The notes under the pieces are model-generated. The model had not been told where the DNA came from. It did no database searches and worked only from the letters and a program-made list of their open reading frames with translations. The position numbers and the translations under genes were made by a program. A stretch of DNA of 60,383 bases from Roseovarius halotolerans (GTDB lineage: Bacteria > Pseudomonadota > Alphaproteobacteria > Rhodobacterales > Rhodobacteraceae), in contig NZ_FWFU01000006.1 of the NCBI RefSeq assembly GCF_900172255.1, positions 1 through 60,383 of the forward strand, read 5' to 3'. The number at the start of each line of letters is the position of its first letter. Position 1 is the first letter of the stretch. Positions 43,362 to 52,218 of this stretch are shown here, one piece after another.

Positions 43362-44726
43362 TCAGAGTTCGGTATCGAGCTGGTTGAGGCTGCGGCCAAG
43401 GATGTCGACAACCTCGTCCACCTCGTCGCGGGTGATGATTAGCGGCGGGCAGAAGGCCAATGCGTCCATCATATTGCGTGAGATGACACCGTTCTCCGCC
43501 ATCAGCGCGTTCAGCCGTCCCCCAAGCACGCCCGGGTTGAACTCCGCCTCACGTCCCGTCGGCGGAACCACCTCGACGGCGGCGATCAGGGCTTGGCCGC
43601 GCACCTCGCCTACAAGCGGGTGATCCAGCAGTGCGCCCAGCTGTTCCTGCATGTAGGCGCCGGTCTCCGCCGCGTTCTGAACGAGATTGCGCTCCTCGAT
43701 GATCTTGATGTTCTCCAGCGCCACGGCCGCGCCCACGGGATGTGCACCACCGGTATAGCCATGGCCCAGCACGCCGATCTTATTGCTCTCGTCGGCGACT
43801 GGCTCATAAACCCGTTCATTGATCATGAAGGCCGAGAACGGAATATAGGAGGACGTGATCTGCTTCGACATCGTCATGATGTCCGGCTTGATGTCGTAGG
43901 TTTCGCTGCCGAACATCTTGCCGGTGCGACCGAAACCACAAATCACCTCGTCGGCGATCAGCAGGATATCGTACTCGGCGAGGACCGCCTGGATCTTTTC
44001 CCAATAGGTCGTCGGCGGTACGACGACACCGCCCGCGCCCATGATCGGCTCGGCGATAAAGGCGGCAACCGTGTCAGGTCCCTCGGCTTGGATCATCGCG
44101 TCCAAATCTTTGGCGCAGCGGGTGGCGAACTCTTCCTCGGTCTCGCCGTCCTGCCCGTCCTTCCAGTAGTGCGGGCAGGTCGTATGCTTGATCCCCTCGA
44201 ATGGCAGATCGAAAGAGCGGTGATTGTTCGGCAACCCGGTCAGCGACGCCGACAGCGCGGTCACCCCGTGATAGCCTCGCAGCCGCGAGATGATCTTCTT
44301 CTTCTCGGGCTTGCCCATCGCGTTCGAGCGATACCAGACCAGCTTGATGATCGTGTCGTTCGCCTCCGAGCCGGAGTTGGTGAAGAACACCTTCGACATC
44401 GGCACCGGTGCCATCGAGATCAGCTTCTCGGCCAAGTCCACCACCGGACCGTGCGACTTATGCGAAAAGTTGTGGTAGAATGGCAGCTTGCACATCTGCT
44501 GATAGGCCGCGTCCGCAAGGCGGTCCTCGTCGAATCCGACGGCGACGCTCCAAAGGCCGGCCATCGCCTCGATATAGGATTTGCCGTTGTTGTCGAAGAC
44601 CCGGACACCCTTGCCGGTCTCCATGATCACGGGGCCATTTTCCTCGTGGGCACGGGCATTGGTGTAACCGTGGAAGTGGTACGCGACGTCGCGCGCCTCG
44701 GCAGAGTTGGGAAGTATTTTATTCAT
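43362..44726 (-). CDS. Class III (omega) aminotransferase
   Basis: 454 residues, PLP fold-type I. YIEAMAGLWSVAVGF near the N-terminus, NSGSEANDTIIKL for the phosphate loop, LLIADEVICGFGRTG with the conserved Asp, and the PLP lysine in MTMSKQITS are all present. Relatives include omega-amino acid:pyruvate, putrescine and taurine transaminases. It lies between hyuB and the aldehyde dehydrogenase gene. This suggests a role in converting a terminal amine of a ring-opened substrate to a semialdehyde, with pyruvate or similar as amino acceptor. Confidence 0.93.
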   Translation of the reverse strand: MNKILPNSAEARDVAYHFHGYTNARAHEENGPVIMETGKGVRVFDNNGKSYIEAMAGLWSVAVGFDEDRLADAAYQQMCKLPFYHNFSHKSHGPVVDLAEKLISMAPVPMSKVFFTNSGSEANDTIIKLVWYRSNAMGKPEKKKIISRLRGYHGVTALSASLTGLPNNHRSFDLPFEGIKHTTCPHYWKDGQDGETEEEFATRCAKDLDAMIQAEGPDTVAAFIAEPIMGAGGVVVPPTTYWEKIQAVLAEYDILLIADEVICGFGRTGKMFGSETYDIKPDIMTMSKQITSSYIPFSAFMINERVYEPVADESNKIGVLGHGYTGGAHPVGAAVALENIKIIEERNLVQNAAETGAYMQEQLGALLDHPLVGEVRGQALIAAVEVVPPTGREAEFNPGVLGGRLNALMAENGVISRNMMDALAFCPPLIITRDEVDEVVDILGRSLNQLDTEL

Positions 44727-44741
44727 GATATCACCTAATGA

Positions 44742-46520
44742 TCAGGCAGTTTTGCGCAGGGTTGCGGTGGCGTCGGCATCTACGTCGAACCGGCCAGACG
44801 AATCCGGGCCGGACAGCGCGACCTTATAGACCTCACGGGCCGTGTCGGCGCAGATGAAACCGAGATTGACAGACTTGGCGACTCGGGTCGGCTCGCGATC
44901 GAGCGGATTGCCGTAACCGCCACCACCGCAGGAGTTGAAGATCATCTTCTCTCCGTCTGCACAGAGTTCCTGGTTGAACGCCGGCAAATCGACCACCTCG
45001 CCCTTCCGGGTCTTCTTGCGGGATTTGGTCGGATTGGCGTCGAGCCCGCCCAGCACGCCTCGTGGCGCGAAAGTCGAAGCATCGGCCGCGTACATCACGG
45101 TCATGTCGTGATTGAGCGGGTAATAGGCCCCGCGCACGCCCGGCGCGCCCTCAAATTCGCCATAACCTTGGCTGTCGGCCTCGACCTCGCGGGACTCGAT
45201 AATGAACGGGTACATCGACTCGTCCACCTCTACACTGTCGAGCGTGATCAGCCCGCCATTCGCCGGGCCGCAATAGGTCAGCCAGCCGTCATGACCGTGG
45301 TTCGCCCCGCCCCCGGCATAGCCGACGAAAATCTGGTTCACGTAAGTCTGCCCGTCCTTGAACGGATCCTGCCCGGAGATCACGGCCATGCCCACGGGCA
45401 GGTGCGGCCCGCCCTCTGCCTGACCGAAGGGTTTGCCCATCTTGGAAAAGATCGCGTTGCCCGCTGTGGTCAGCCGGTCATTCACGTTGGTCGTCGCCAC
45501 CGAGGTCCCGGCCGGATAGACCGGCTTGCCGATGGCCGACCCCTCGCGCATCAGCACTTTGATCCGCCGCGCAGATCCGTAGCAATGTGGCAAGCTGGCA
45601 TCGAGGTTGTTGAACACCCCGATCCGACAGGCGCCTAGGCAAGTGTTCTCGCTCAGGTTCAGCCCGCCCGGTACGCAGTCGATATTGTCGCGCACATCGA
45701 CGGTGATCTCGCCGGCCTCCGGGTCGACCTCGATCTTGAGGTTGATCGGAATCCCCTCGTCAGCCACGCCCGGCACCGGGTCATGAGCAATCTGGTAGTC
45801 ATAGGTGCCCTTGGGCAGTTTCGAGATCTCGGCCTTCGCTCGGCGGTCGGCATAGTCGAACCAGTCTTCCACAAAGTCCTTGATCGAGTCTTTCCCGTAT
45901 TTCTCACAAAGCTCGACGATGCGCTTCTCGGCGGTCAGCACGGCGCCCTTCTGGGCTCGCACGTCGCCCAGCCAAAGGTCCGGTACCCGGTTGCGCAGGG
46001 CACCCATCCGCAGGATGTCCTTCTTCTCTTCGTAATTCTCCGCTACCCGGACGCAGGGCCAGTGCATGCCCTCCTCGAAGATCGACTTCGCATAAGGCAG
46101 ATAGGTTGAGGGCTCAGGTGCACCCGTATCGGCGTGGTGCGACAACGCCACCGCCCAGAAGAGCGGCTCACCGTCGAAGAAGACCGGCAGCGCCATAATC
46201 AGGTCGGCATGGTGCGTGCCGCCGGTGAAGGGCGAATTGTTGAGGAAGATGTCGCCCTGTTTCACATCGTCGAAGAACTCGGTGATCGGACGTGTGGCCA
46301 CGTCCATCGAAGTCACGTGGATCGGCAGCGCGTCTTCGGTCGTCACCAGCCGATGGTCATACGTTAGAAGTGCACAGCTCAAGTCCTTGGCGTTCTTGAT
46401 TACCGCCGAGCGGCTCGCCTTGGTAACCACAAGCGTCATCTCGCGAACGATGGATTCGAACCGGCTTTTCAGCACTGAAACGAGAAACGGGTCGAGTCGG
46501 GTCTGCTGGGTCGTGCTCAT
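44742..46520 (-). CDS. Hydantoinase/oxoprolinase B subunit (HyuB)
   Basis: 592 residues. Family marks: NAKDLSCALLT and SPFTGGTHHADLI in the N-terminal half, and the C-terminal SCGGGGYGNPLDREP glycine loop. It starts three bases after hyuA stops, so the two are translationally coupled. HyuA/HyuB pairs are ATP-dependent amidohydrolases of hydantoins, 5-oxoproline, and, in the case of caprolactamase, lactams. The B subunit carries the metal site for hydrolysis of the phosphorylated intermediate. Confidence 0.93.
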   Translation of the reverse strand: MSTTQQTRLDPFLVSVLKSRFESIVREMTLVVTKASRSAVIKNAKDLSCALLTYDHRLVTTEDALPIHVTSMDVATRPITEFFDDVKQGDIFLNNSPFTGGTHHADLIMALPVFFDGEPLFWAVALSHHADTGAPEPSTYLPYAKSIFEEGMHWPCVRVAENYEEKKDILRMGALRNRVPDLWLGDVRAQKGAVLTAEKRIVELCEKYGKDSIKDFVEDWFDYADRRAKAEISKLPKGTYDYQIAHDPVPGVADEGIPINLKIEVDPEAGEITVDVRDNIDCVPGGLNLSENTCLGACRIGVFNNLDASLPHCYGSARRIKVLMREGSAIGKPVYPAGTSVATTNVNDRLTTAGNAIFSKMGKPFGQAEGGPHLPVGMAVISGQDPFKDGQTYVNQIFVGYAGGGANHGHDGWLTYCGPANGGLITLDSVEVDESMYPFIIESREVEADSQGYGEFEGAPGVRGAYYPLNHDMTVMYAADASTFAPRGVLGGLDANPTKSRKKTRKGEVVDLPAFNQELCADGEKMIFNSCGGGGYGNPLDREPTRVAKSVNLGFICADTAREVYKVALSGPDSSGRFDVDADATATLRKTA

Positions 46521-46523
46521 GGC

Positions 46524-48596
46524 TCAGCTCCGTTGAATGGTAACGAGAAGGTTGCCGAGGTCATCGACCTTGAAGTCGTGCCCCGGACGGAAGATCGCCG
46601 TGTAGGTCTCGGCCTCGACGACGGACGGACCAGACACCTCAGCACCAGAGCCAAGGTCGTTCAGCTCGTAGACCGGTAGGTCGCGGAAGCCGCCATCGAC
46701 CCCCTCCTGGATCCAGACCGGGCGATGCGCCTTCGGCACTGGTGCGCCGTCCTGCGCAGCAACCTTGCCGGCGCGCCAGGTGTCGATAGTGTCACGCTTG
46801 CCGATGGCCCGCACGTTCCAGCGCGTGAACTCCACCGTGTCGTCCTCGTTGCGGATCGAGTAGATACGCTCGTGCATCGCGTGGAACCGTGCCGCAAGGT
46901 CTTCGATATCCGTCTCGCTCAACTTGCCGTTCTCGAGAGTGAAAGGCACCTCGATCTCCCACGATTGGTACTCGTACCGCCCCTGGAAGCTCAACTCGAA
47001 CGTATGCTTATCTTCCGGTACGCGGGCCGCCTCTAGGAAGGCTTTGGCCTCCTTGCGCAGCTCGTCGATTAGCGTATTGACCTCATCGAGCCGGAAGCGC
47101 CGCGCGTCGGTGTGCAGCGCACCGGAGAAGTCGTTCCGCAGGTCAGAAATCAACCCGCCGAAGGCCGACAGACCTGCCATGAAGCGCGGGATCATATAAT
47201 TTGAAAGGCCCATTACGTCCGCCATCTCGGCGATATGCAACGCAGTCCCGCCGCCACCAGCGACGAAGTAGCTGTCGCGCGGATTGAGGCCTTCGCGGAT
47301 GGTGATGTCCTCGATGGCGCCGACCATGTTGTGGTTGGCGGTGGTGTAGATGGCATAGGCCGCCTTCTCGACGCTCACGCCAAGTTCGTCGGCCAGCGGT
47401 TTCACCGCCTGCTCCGCCAAGTCACAGCGCAGCGGGAAGGCCCCGCCGAGGAAGTAATCGGGATCAATCAAACCAAGCAGAAGGTTGGCATCGGTCACGG
47501 TCGGTTTATCGCCGCCCAAGTCAAAACAGGCCGGTCCCGGCCGTGCACCGGCTGAATGCGGCCCGACTTGCAGCATCCCCCCCACATCGACATGTGCGAT
47601 AGAGCCGCCACCTGCCCCTACCGATCGCACGTCGACCTTGGGAATGCCAAGCGCATCGTCATGGATCATCGAATCTGGGGTGATGATCAGCTTGTGATCG
47701 CGCAGCGCCGACACGTCGAAGGTGGTGCCGCCCATGTCGCCGACGATCACGTCCTTTTCGTCGGTGAGCGCCAGAGCCGCCATCGGCGCCAGCGTCGGGC
47801 CCGACATGACCGAGTAGATAGGCTGCTCGATCATGGTCTCGGTAGGCATCATGCCCCCGACGCAGTTCGCCAGCAGCAGCTCACCGACAAAATTGCCCTC
47901 TTCCAGTTTCGTCACCAGCTTGGAAATATAGGACGAGATCACCGGGCTGATCGACGCGTCGATCGCGGTGGCGATGATGCGCTTGTATTCACGCGGCAGC
48001 GGGTTCGTCTTGTGGCTCAGCGAAACGGCAAGACCCGGCTGCATCTCTCGGATGATTTCGGCCACGCGCAACTCGTGCGCCGGGTTCACGACCGACCACA
48101 GCAGCCCGACGGCAATGGCTTCAACGCCGCGGTCGATCAGCTTCTGCACCGCCTCGCGCACCTGTGCCTCATCCAGCGCCACGTGTTCGTGACCACGTGC
48201 ATCTATCCGGCCTCGGACCGTTTCCGTCAGCGAGGCCGGGATATAGGGCTCGGGATAGTCGATCTTCCACTCGAAGGCCCCTTTTCGGGGGCCTTCACGC
48301 AGGGTCAGTATATCCTTGTGACCTTCGTTTAGAATCACGCCCGTGCGGGCCACCTTGCGCTCAACAAGCGCGTTGGTGGCCACAGTCGAGCCGTGCACGA
48401 TCTGGTCAATCTGGGCAACGAACGCCGCGGACTCCAGCCCGTAACCTTCCGCCGCGACATGTAGCACGTTGACGAAACCATTCTCGAATTCGCCCGGCGT
48501 GGTGGGAGACTTGAAGATACGCACCTCGCCATCGGGTGCCACGACCAGGCAGTCCGTGAAGGTCCCGCCGATGTCGATGCAAACTTGGTAGCTCAT
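46524..48596 (-). CDS. Hydantoinase/oxoprolinase A subunit (HyuA)
   Basis: 690 residues from the ATG at 48594-48596, where MSYQVCIDIGGTFTDC begins the family's ASKHA nucleotide-binding fold; the frame is open another 113 codons upstream but only as a shadow of the permease gene. Further marks are VIVGDMGGTTFDVSAL and VGAGGGSIAHVD, then GPHSAGARPGPACF. HyuA uses ATP to activate the ring amide for hydrolysis with HyuB. It follows the ABC permeases by 23 bp, linking uptake to ring opening. Confidence 0.93.
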   Translation of the reverse strand: MSYQVCIDIGGTFTDCLVVAPDGEVRIFKSPTTPGEFENGFVNVLHVAAEGYGLESAAFVAQIDQIVHGSTVATNALVERKVARTGVILNEGHKDILTLREGPRKGAFEWKIDYPEPYIPASLTETVRGRIDARGHEHVALDEAQVREAVQKLIDRGVEAIAVGLLWSVVNPAHELRVAEIIREMQPGLAVSLSHKTNPLPREYKRIIATAIDASISPVISSYISKLVTKLEEGNFVGELLLANCVGGMMPTETMIEQPIYSVMSGPTLAPMAALALTDEKDVIVGDMGGTTFDVSALRDHKLIITPDSMIHDDALGIPKVDVRSVGAGGGSIAHVDVGGMLQVGPHSAGARPGPACFDLGGDKPTVTDANLLLGLIDPDYFLGGAFPLRCDLAEQAVKPLADELGVSVEKAAYAIYTTANHNMVGAIEDITIREGLNPRDSYFVAGGGGTALHIAEMADVMGLSNYMIPRFMAGLSAFGGLISDLRNDFSGALHTDARRFRLDEVNTLIDELRKEAKAFLEAARVPEDKHTFELSFQGRYEYQSWEIEVPFTLENGKLSETDIEDLAARFHAMHERIYSIRNEDDTVEFTRWNVRAIGKRDTIDTWRAGKVAAQDGAPVPKAHRPVWIQEGVDGGFRDLPVYELNDLGSGAEVSGPSVVEAETYTAIFRPGHDFKVDDLGNLLVTIQRS

Positions 48597-48619
48597 GAAA
48601 CAATCATTCCTTGTTAGGG

Positions 48620-49594
48620 TCATGAAGTGCGCCGGTGACGCAAACGGTCGAGAACGAGAACGGCGACGATCAGGACGCCCAGCGTCACTTCCTGCAGGTA
48701 GCCGTCCACGCGTGTAAGGTTCATCCCGTTTGAGAGGATGGTGACGAAGAATCCGCCCAGCACCGGTGCGGCCATGCTGCCTTCGCCGCCGCGCAAGCTC
48801 ATTCCCCCAATAACAGCCGCCGCGATGGTCTGAAGTGTCAGCGCGCCGCCCAGATTGGGTTCTCCCGATCCGGTCCGGGCCGTCATCAGGATGGCGCCAA
48901 GCGCGATCAAGACTGAGCACAGCGCATAGCTCCAAAGCAGGATCCGCCGTGACGAGATGCCGGCGACATAAGCCGCCTCTGGGTTGGAGCCCACGAGGAA
49001 CATGGACCGCCCGAACCGCGTGCGGCGCAGCATGAGATGCAGCAGGAAAACCACAACCGCGGTGATTATGACCGGTACCGGCACGCCCAGCGGCGCGGCC
49101 GTCGACAGCATGTCACTGAACCCTTCGGGCAGGTTCGTTACCGGGAACCCCCCGGTGATCGTCGAGGAGATGGCCAGCAGGATATTCATCGTCGCAAGCG
49201 TCACGATGAACGGGTTGATCTTCAGCCATGCCACGCAAAACCCGTTGAACAGTCCAACGATCAAGCCCGTCAGGACCCCCAACGCGATCCCTAGTGGGAT
49301 CGGTAGCGCGCCCGACATCGTCATTCCCAAGGCCGCGGTAAGGCTTACGAGTGACACAGTACCGCCCAGCGACAGGTCGAAGCCGCGTACCAGGATCACC
49401 ACCGCCTGCGCACAAGCCAGCAAGACCAGGTAGCTCGACTGGGTCAGCACGTTGGACACGTTGCGCAGCGACAGGAACTGCGGCTCGGCGATGGCGAAGA
49501 TGACGATCATCATCAGGATGGCCGCAACCATCGCCAATTCGAACATCTGCGCCCGTATCCGATCGAACCGGGTGAAAGAGGATACATCAGTCAT
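48620..49594 (-). CDS. ABC transporter permease (RbsC-type)
   Basis: 324 residues with about nine to ten helices and the BPD_transp_2 marks LVRGFDLSLGGTVSL and AAVIGGMSLRGGEGS. It overlaps the end of the preceding permease gene by eight bases. Two different RbsC-type permeases imply a heterodimeric membrane channel. Confidence 0.93.
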   Translation of the reverse strand: MTDVSSFTRFDRIRAQMFELAMVAAILMMIVIFAIAEPQFLSLRNVSNVLTQSSYLVLLACAQAVVILVRGFDLSLGGTVSLVSLTAALGMTMSGALPIPLGIALGVLTGLIVGLFNGFCVAWLKINPFIVTLATMNILLAISSTITGGFPVTNLPEGFSDMLSTAAPLGVPVPVIITAVVVFLLHLMLRRTRFGRSMFLVGSNPEAAYVAGISSRRILLWSYALCSVLIALGAILMTARTGSGEPNLGGALTLQTIAAAVIGGMSLRGGEGSMAAPVLGGFFVTILSNGMNLTRVDGYLQEVTLGVLIVAVLVLDRLRHRRTS

Positions 49595-50582
49595 TGCGGT
49601 CGAACTTTCTCTCGATAGCGACGAAGCCGATCAGGAAGCCCCCCAGAACCAGCGTCTGGAACTTGCTGTCGATCTGCGCAAGGTTGAGCGCATTGGACAT
49701 GAGCGCGAGGAATAGCGCAGCCATGGCGACTCGGGGCACCGAGCCGATACCGCCGCGCAGAGACACCCCGCCGATCACCGCCGCCGCGATGGACTGGATC
49801 GCCGCGTCGCCCCCAATCCCGGATTGCCCGGATCCCAGCCGCGCGGTCAGGATCAGCCCGGCCGCCGCGGCCAGTGCGCCGGAGATGCCGTAGGTCACCA
49901 CCAAGATACGCGTCGGGTTGATACCGCTCTCACGTGCCGCTGACGGGTTCGATCCCACGGCATAGACATGCCGGCCAAATTTTGTCTGTGTGCAGAGCCA
50001 CCATAGTAAACCAATCACCGCCAAGCCGAACCAGAAGATCACCGGCACGCCTAACAGCTGTCCGCGTCCGATCTCCGAAACCAGCTCGCTGGGCGCGCCA
50101 TAGATCGGCGCCCCCTTCGTGTACCAGAAGGTCAGACCCGAGATGACAGTCATCGTGCCCAGCGTAATGATGAAGGGCGAGGCTTGCAGCTTGGCCGCCA
50201 GGATGCCGTTCACGCCGCCGGCAAAACAGCCGACCAGCAGCGCCGCACCAAAGCCGAGCGAGATAATCAGCATCGGCTGCGAATAGAACGGTTCGGTAAA
50301 GGCCAGCATCGAGACCGCGGCCACGACAGAACCTGCCGCCATGATAGCACCGATGGACAAATCGAACCCGCCCACGATCATCACCAACGCCTGAGCCAAA
50401 GCCAGCAGCGAGGTCACGGTGAAGTTGCGGAGAATGTTGAAAATGTTCAGCCGGTTATAGAAACGCGGCTCGACCAGCGCCATCACGGCGAGGATTCCGA
50501 TAATTATTATCGGCAGTATCCACGTCGCGAGCGTCTGCGCGGAAAAACCCGGCTTGCTTGAGGTATCGGTCTGGGCGGTCAT
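49587..50582 (-). CDS. ABC transporter permease (RbsC-type)
   Basis: 331 residues, BPD_transp_2 family: VGGFDLSIGAIMAAG and AAVIGGVSLRGGIGS are visible, with about ten helices. It overlaps the ATPase gene by four bases (ATGA) and the next permease by eight. It is the paralogue of the downstream permease, with which it probably pairs. Confidence 0.93.
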   Translation of the reverse strand: MTAQTDTSSKPGFSAQTLATWILPIIIIGILAVMALVEPRFYNRLNIFNILRNFTVTSLLALAQALVMIVGGFDLSIGAIMAAGSVVAAVSMLAFTEPFYSQPMLIISLGFGAALLVGCFAGGVNGILAAKLQASPFIITLGTMTVISGLTFWYTKGAPIYGAPSELVSEIGRGQLLGVPVIFWFGLAVIGLLWWLCTQTKFGRHVYAVGSNPSAARESGINPTRILVVTYGISGALAAAAGLILTARLGSGQSGIGGDAAIQSIAAAVIGGVSLRGGIGSVPRVAMAALFLALMSNALNLAQIDSKFQTLVLGGFLIGFVAIERKFDRND

Positions 50583-52093
50583 TGCGCAATTTCCTGTGTC
50601 TCGGTGTCCGGCTGCTTGCCGAAAAAACTTGCGAGCACGCGCTCTTCGGTCTTGGCTCCTTCACGAAGGTCGGCAACGACCTGCCCCTCGTGGATCGAGT
50701 AGATTCGGTGGCTGATATGCACGACCTCCTCCAGATCCGACGAGATCACGAGAATCGCGGCACCGGCCTCGGTCAGGTCCCTCATCAGCTGGTAGATCTC
50801 GGCCTTGGCGCCGATGTCGACCCCCACCGTCGGCTCGTCGAAGATAAAGAGGTCGAAATTCCGCAAAAGAGCTCGGGCTAGCAAGATCTTCTGCTTGTTG
50901 CCACCCGAAAGCATCTCGACCCGGGTGCCCATGTTGTCGGTCGACAGCTTGAGCCGCTCGGCGGCTCTCTGCGCACGCTCACGTTCGCGATTCAGATCGA
51001 TCAGTCCCCACTTCCCGGTCTTAGGCGCGTCGAGGTCGCTCATCGTGATGTTCTCGGATATAGGCCGGTTCAAGCACAGCCCTTCGGCCCCGCGATCCGA
51101 CGGGAAATAGCAAACACCGCTCTTCAACATCTGTGACGGGCTGCGCGGCGACACCGGCACACCCTTCAGAAAGATGTTTCCCTCGACGACGGACTCCAGC
51201 CCGAAACAGGCGCGTCCCACGCGGCCCTTGCCGCAGCCAACCAGACCGGCTAGTCCGACGATCTCACCCGCGCGCACCTCCAAGCTCACGTCCCTCACGC
51301 CGCCAGACTCGGTGGCCAGGTTCGAGATGGAAAGGACCTCCTTGCCGGGCATATGCCGTACATTGGGAAACAGTTCGATCATGCTGCGACCGGTCATCAT
51401 CGACACGAGCCGGTCTTCCTCGATCTCGTCCTGTTCGATCGTGCCGACATACTTGCCGTTACGCAGGACGGTGACACGCTCCGCCAGTTCGCGAATCTCG
51501 CGCATCCGGTGTGAAATGTAGACCACACCGACACCCTGATCGCGCAGCTCCTTGATGATGCGCAGCACGTTTTGCACCTCCACGTCGGCCAGCGACGCGG
51601 TTGGTTCGTCAAAAATGATGTAGCGAGCGTGCTGCAGAAGCGCCTTGACGATCTCCGTCTGCTGTTTCTGCGCCCGGCTCAGCGTTGAGGTGATTGCGTC
51701 CAGCGGTAGGTTTGTGCGCATCTCAGCCAACTTGGCCTGGGCCAGCGCGCGCATCCGCTTGCGGTCGATACGGCCGAACTTCGTCAGTTCGCGCCCAAGC
51801 CAGATGTTGTCCAGCACGGTCAGCGACGGCGCGAGGCTGAATTCCTGGAAAACCGCCGAAACGCCGTTCTTGCGCGCAACTGCCGGACTCAGGCCCAGCA
51901 TATTCTTTCCATCGATCTTGTAGCTTCCCTTTTCGGGCCGGTGGTTGCCCACCATCACGTTCACGAGCGTCGACTTTCCAGCCCCGTTCTCGCCGAAAAG
52001 GACGTGGATCTCGCCAGGCTTGAGCTGGAACTGGACATCGTCCAGCGCCAGTACTCCAGGAAACCGCTTTGTTATTCCGTTCAGTTCAAGCAT
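50579..52093 (-). CDS. ABC transporter ATPase with two nucleotide-binding domains (RbsA-type)
   Basis: 504 residues from the ATG at 52091-52093 (GGAG just upstream); the frame extends 26 codons further without a start signal. NBD1 has Walker A GENGAGKST and Walker B IIFDEPTAS. NBD2 has a degenerate Walker A (GLVGCGKGR, no Ser/Thr after Lys), the usual state of the second site in RbsA-like proteins, then LSGGNKQK and LFIFDEPTVGVD. It powers the importer made with the two permeases and the TorT-like binding protein. Confidence 0.94.
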   Translation of the reverse strand: MLELNGITKRFPGVLALDDVQFQLKPGEIHVLFGENGAGKSTLVNVMVGNHRPEKGSYKIDGKNMLGLSPAVARKNGVSAVFQEFSLAPSLTVLDNIWLGRELTKFGRIDRKRMRALAQAKLAEMRTNLPLDAITSTLSRAQKQQTEIVKALLQHARYIIFDEPTASLADVEVQNVLRIIKELRDQGVGVVYISHRMREIRELAERVTVLRNGKYVGTIEQDEIEEDRLVSMMTGRSMIELFPNVRHMPGKEVLSISNLATESGGVRDVSLEVRAGEIVGLAGLVGCGKGRVGRACFGLESVVEGNIFLKGVPVSPRSPSQMLKSGVCYFPSDRGAEGLCLNRPISENITMSDLDAPKTGKWGLIDLNRERERAQRAAERLKLSTDNMGTRVEMLSGGNKQKILLARALLRNFDLFIFDEPTVGVDIGAKAEIYQLMRDLTEAGAAILVISSDLEEVVHISHRIYSIHEGQVVADLREGAKTEERVLASFFGKQPDTETQEIAQ

Positions 52094-52176
52094 GAGCTCC
52101 GCTCTCAGCAAACCGCGCACCGGGCGGCCGTCGCTCCGGGGGCCTCGGCCGTTCATCGGCTGCAAGGTCATTTGTA

Positions 52177-52208
52177 TGCCCGGCCCCGCACGAAGGCGCA
52201 GCCGGGCA
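52177..52208 (-). promoter_or_regulatory. Intra-operon stem-loop after the binding-protein gene
   Basis: TGCCCGGC (52177-52184) and GCCGGGCA (52201-52208) pair perfectly around a 16-nt loop. It lies 11 bp beyond the binding-protein stop and before the ATPase gene, so it probably lowers downstream expression relative to the binding protein. Confidence 0.65.
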
Positions 52209-52218
52209 AGAGAATGGA

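Noticed and set aside
43593..44738. A 381-codon plus-strand frame opposite the aminotransferase
   Set aside because: Shadow frame; the minus strand holds a full class III aminotransferase with all active-site motifs.
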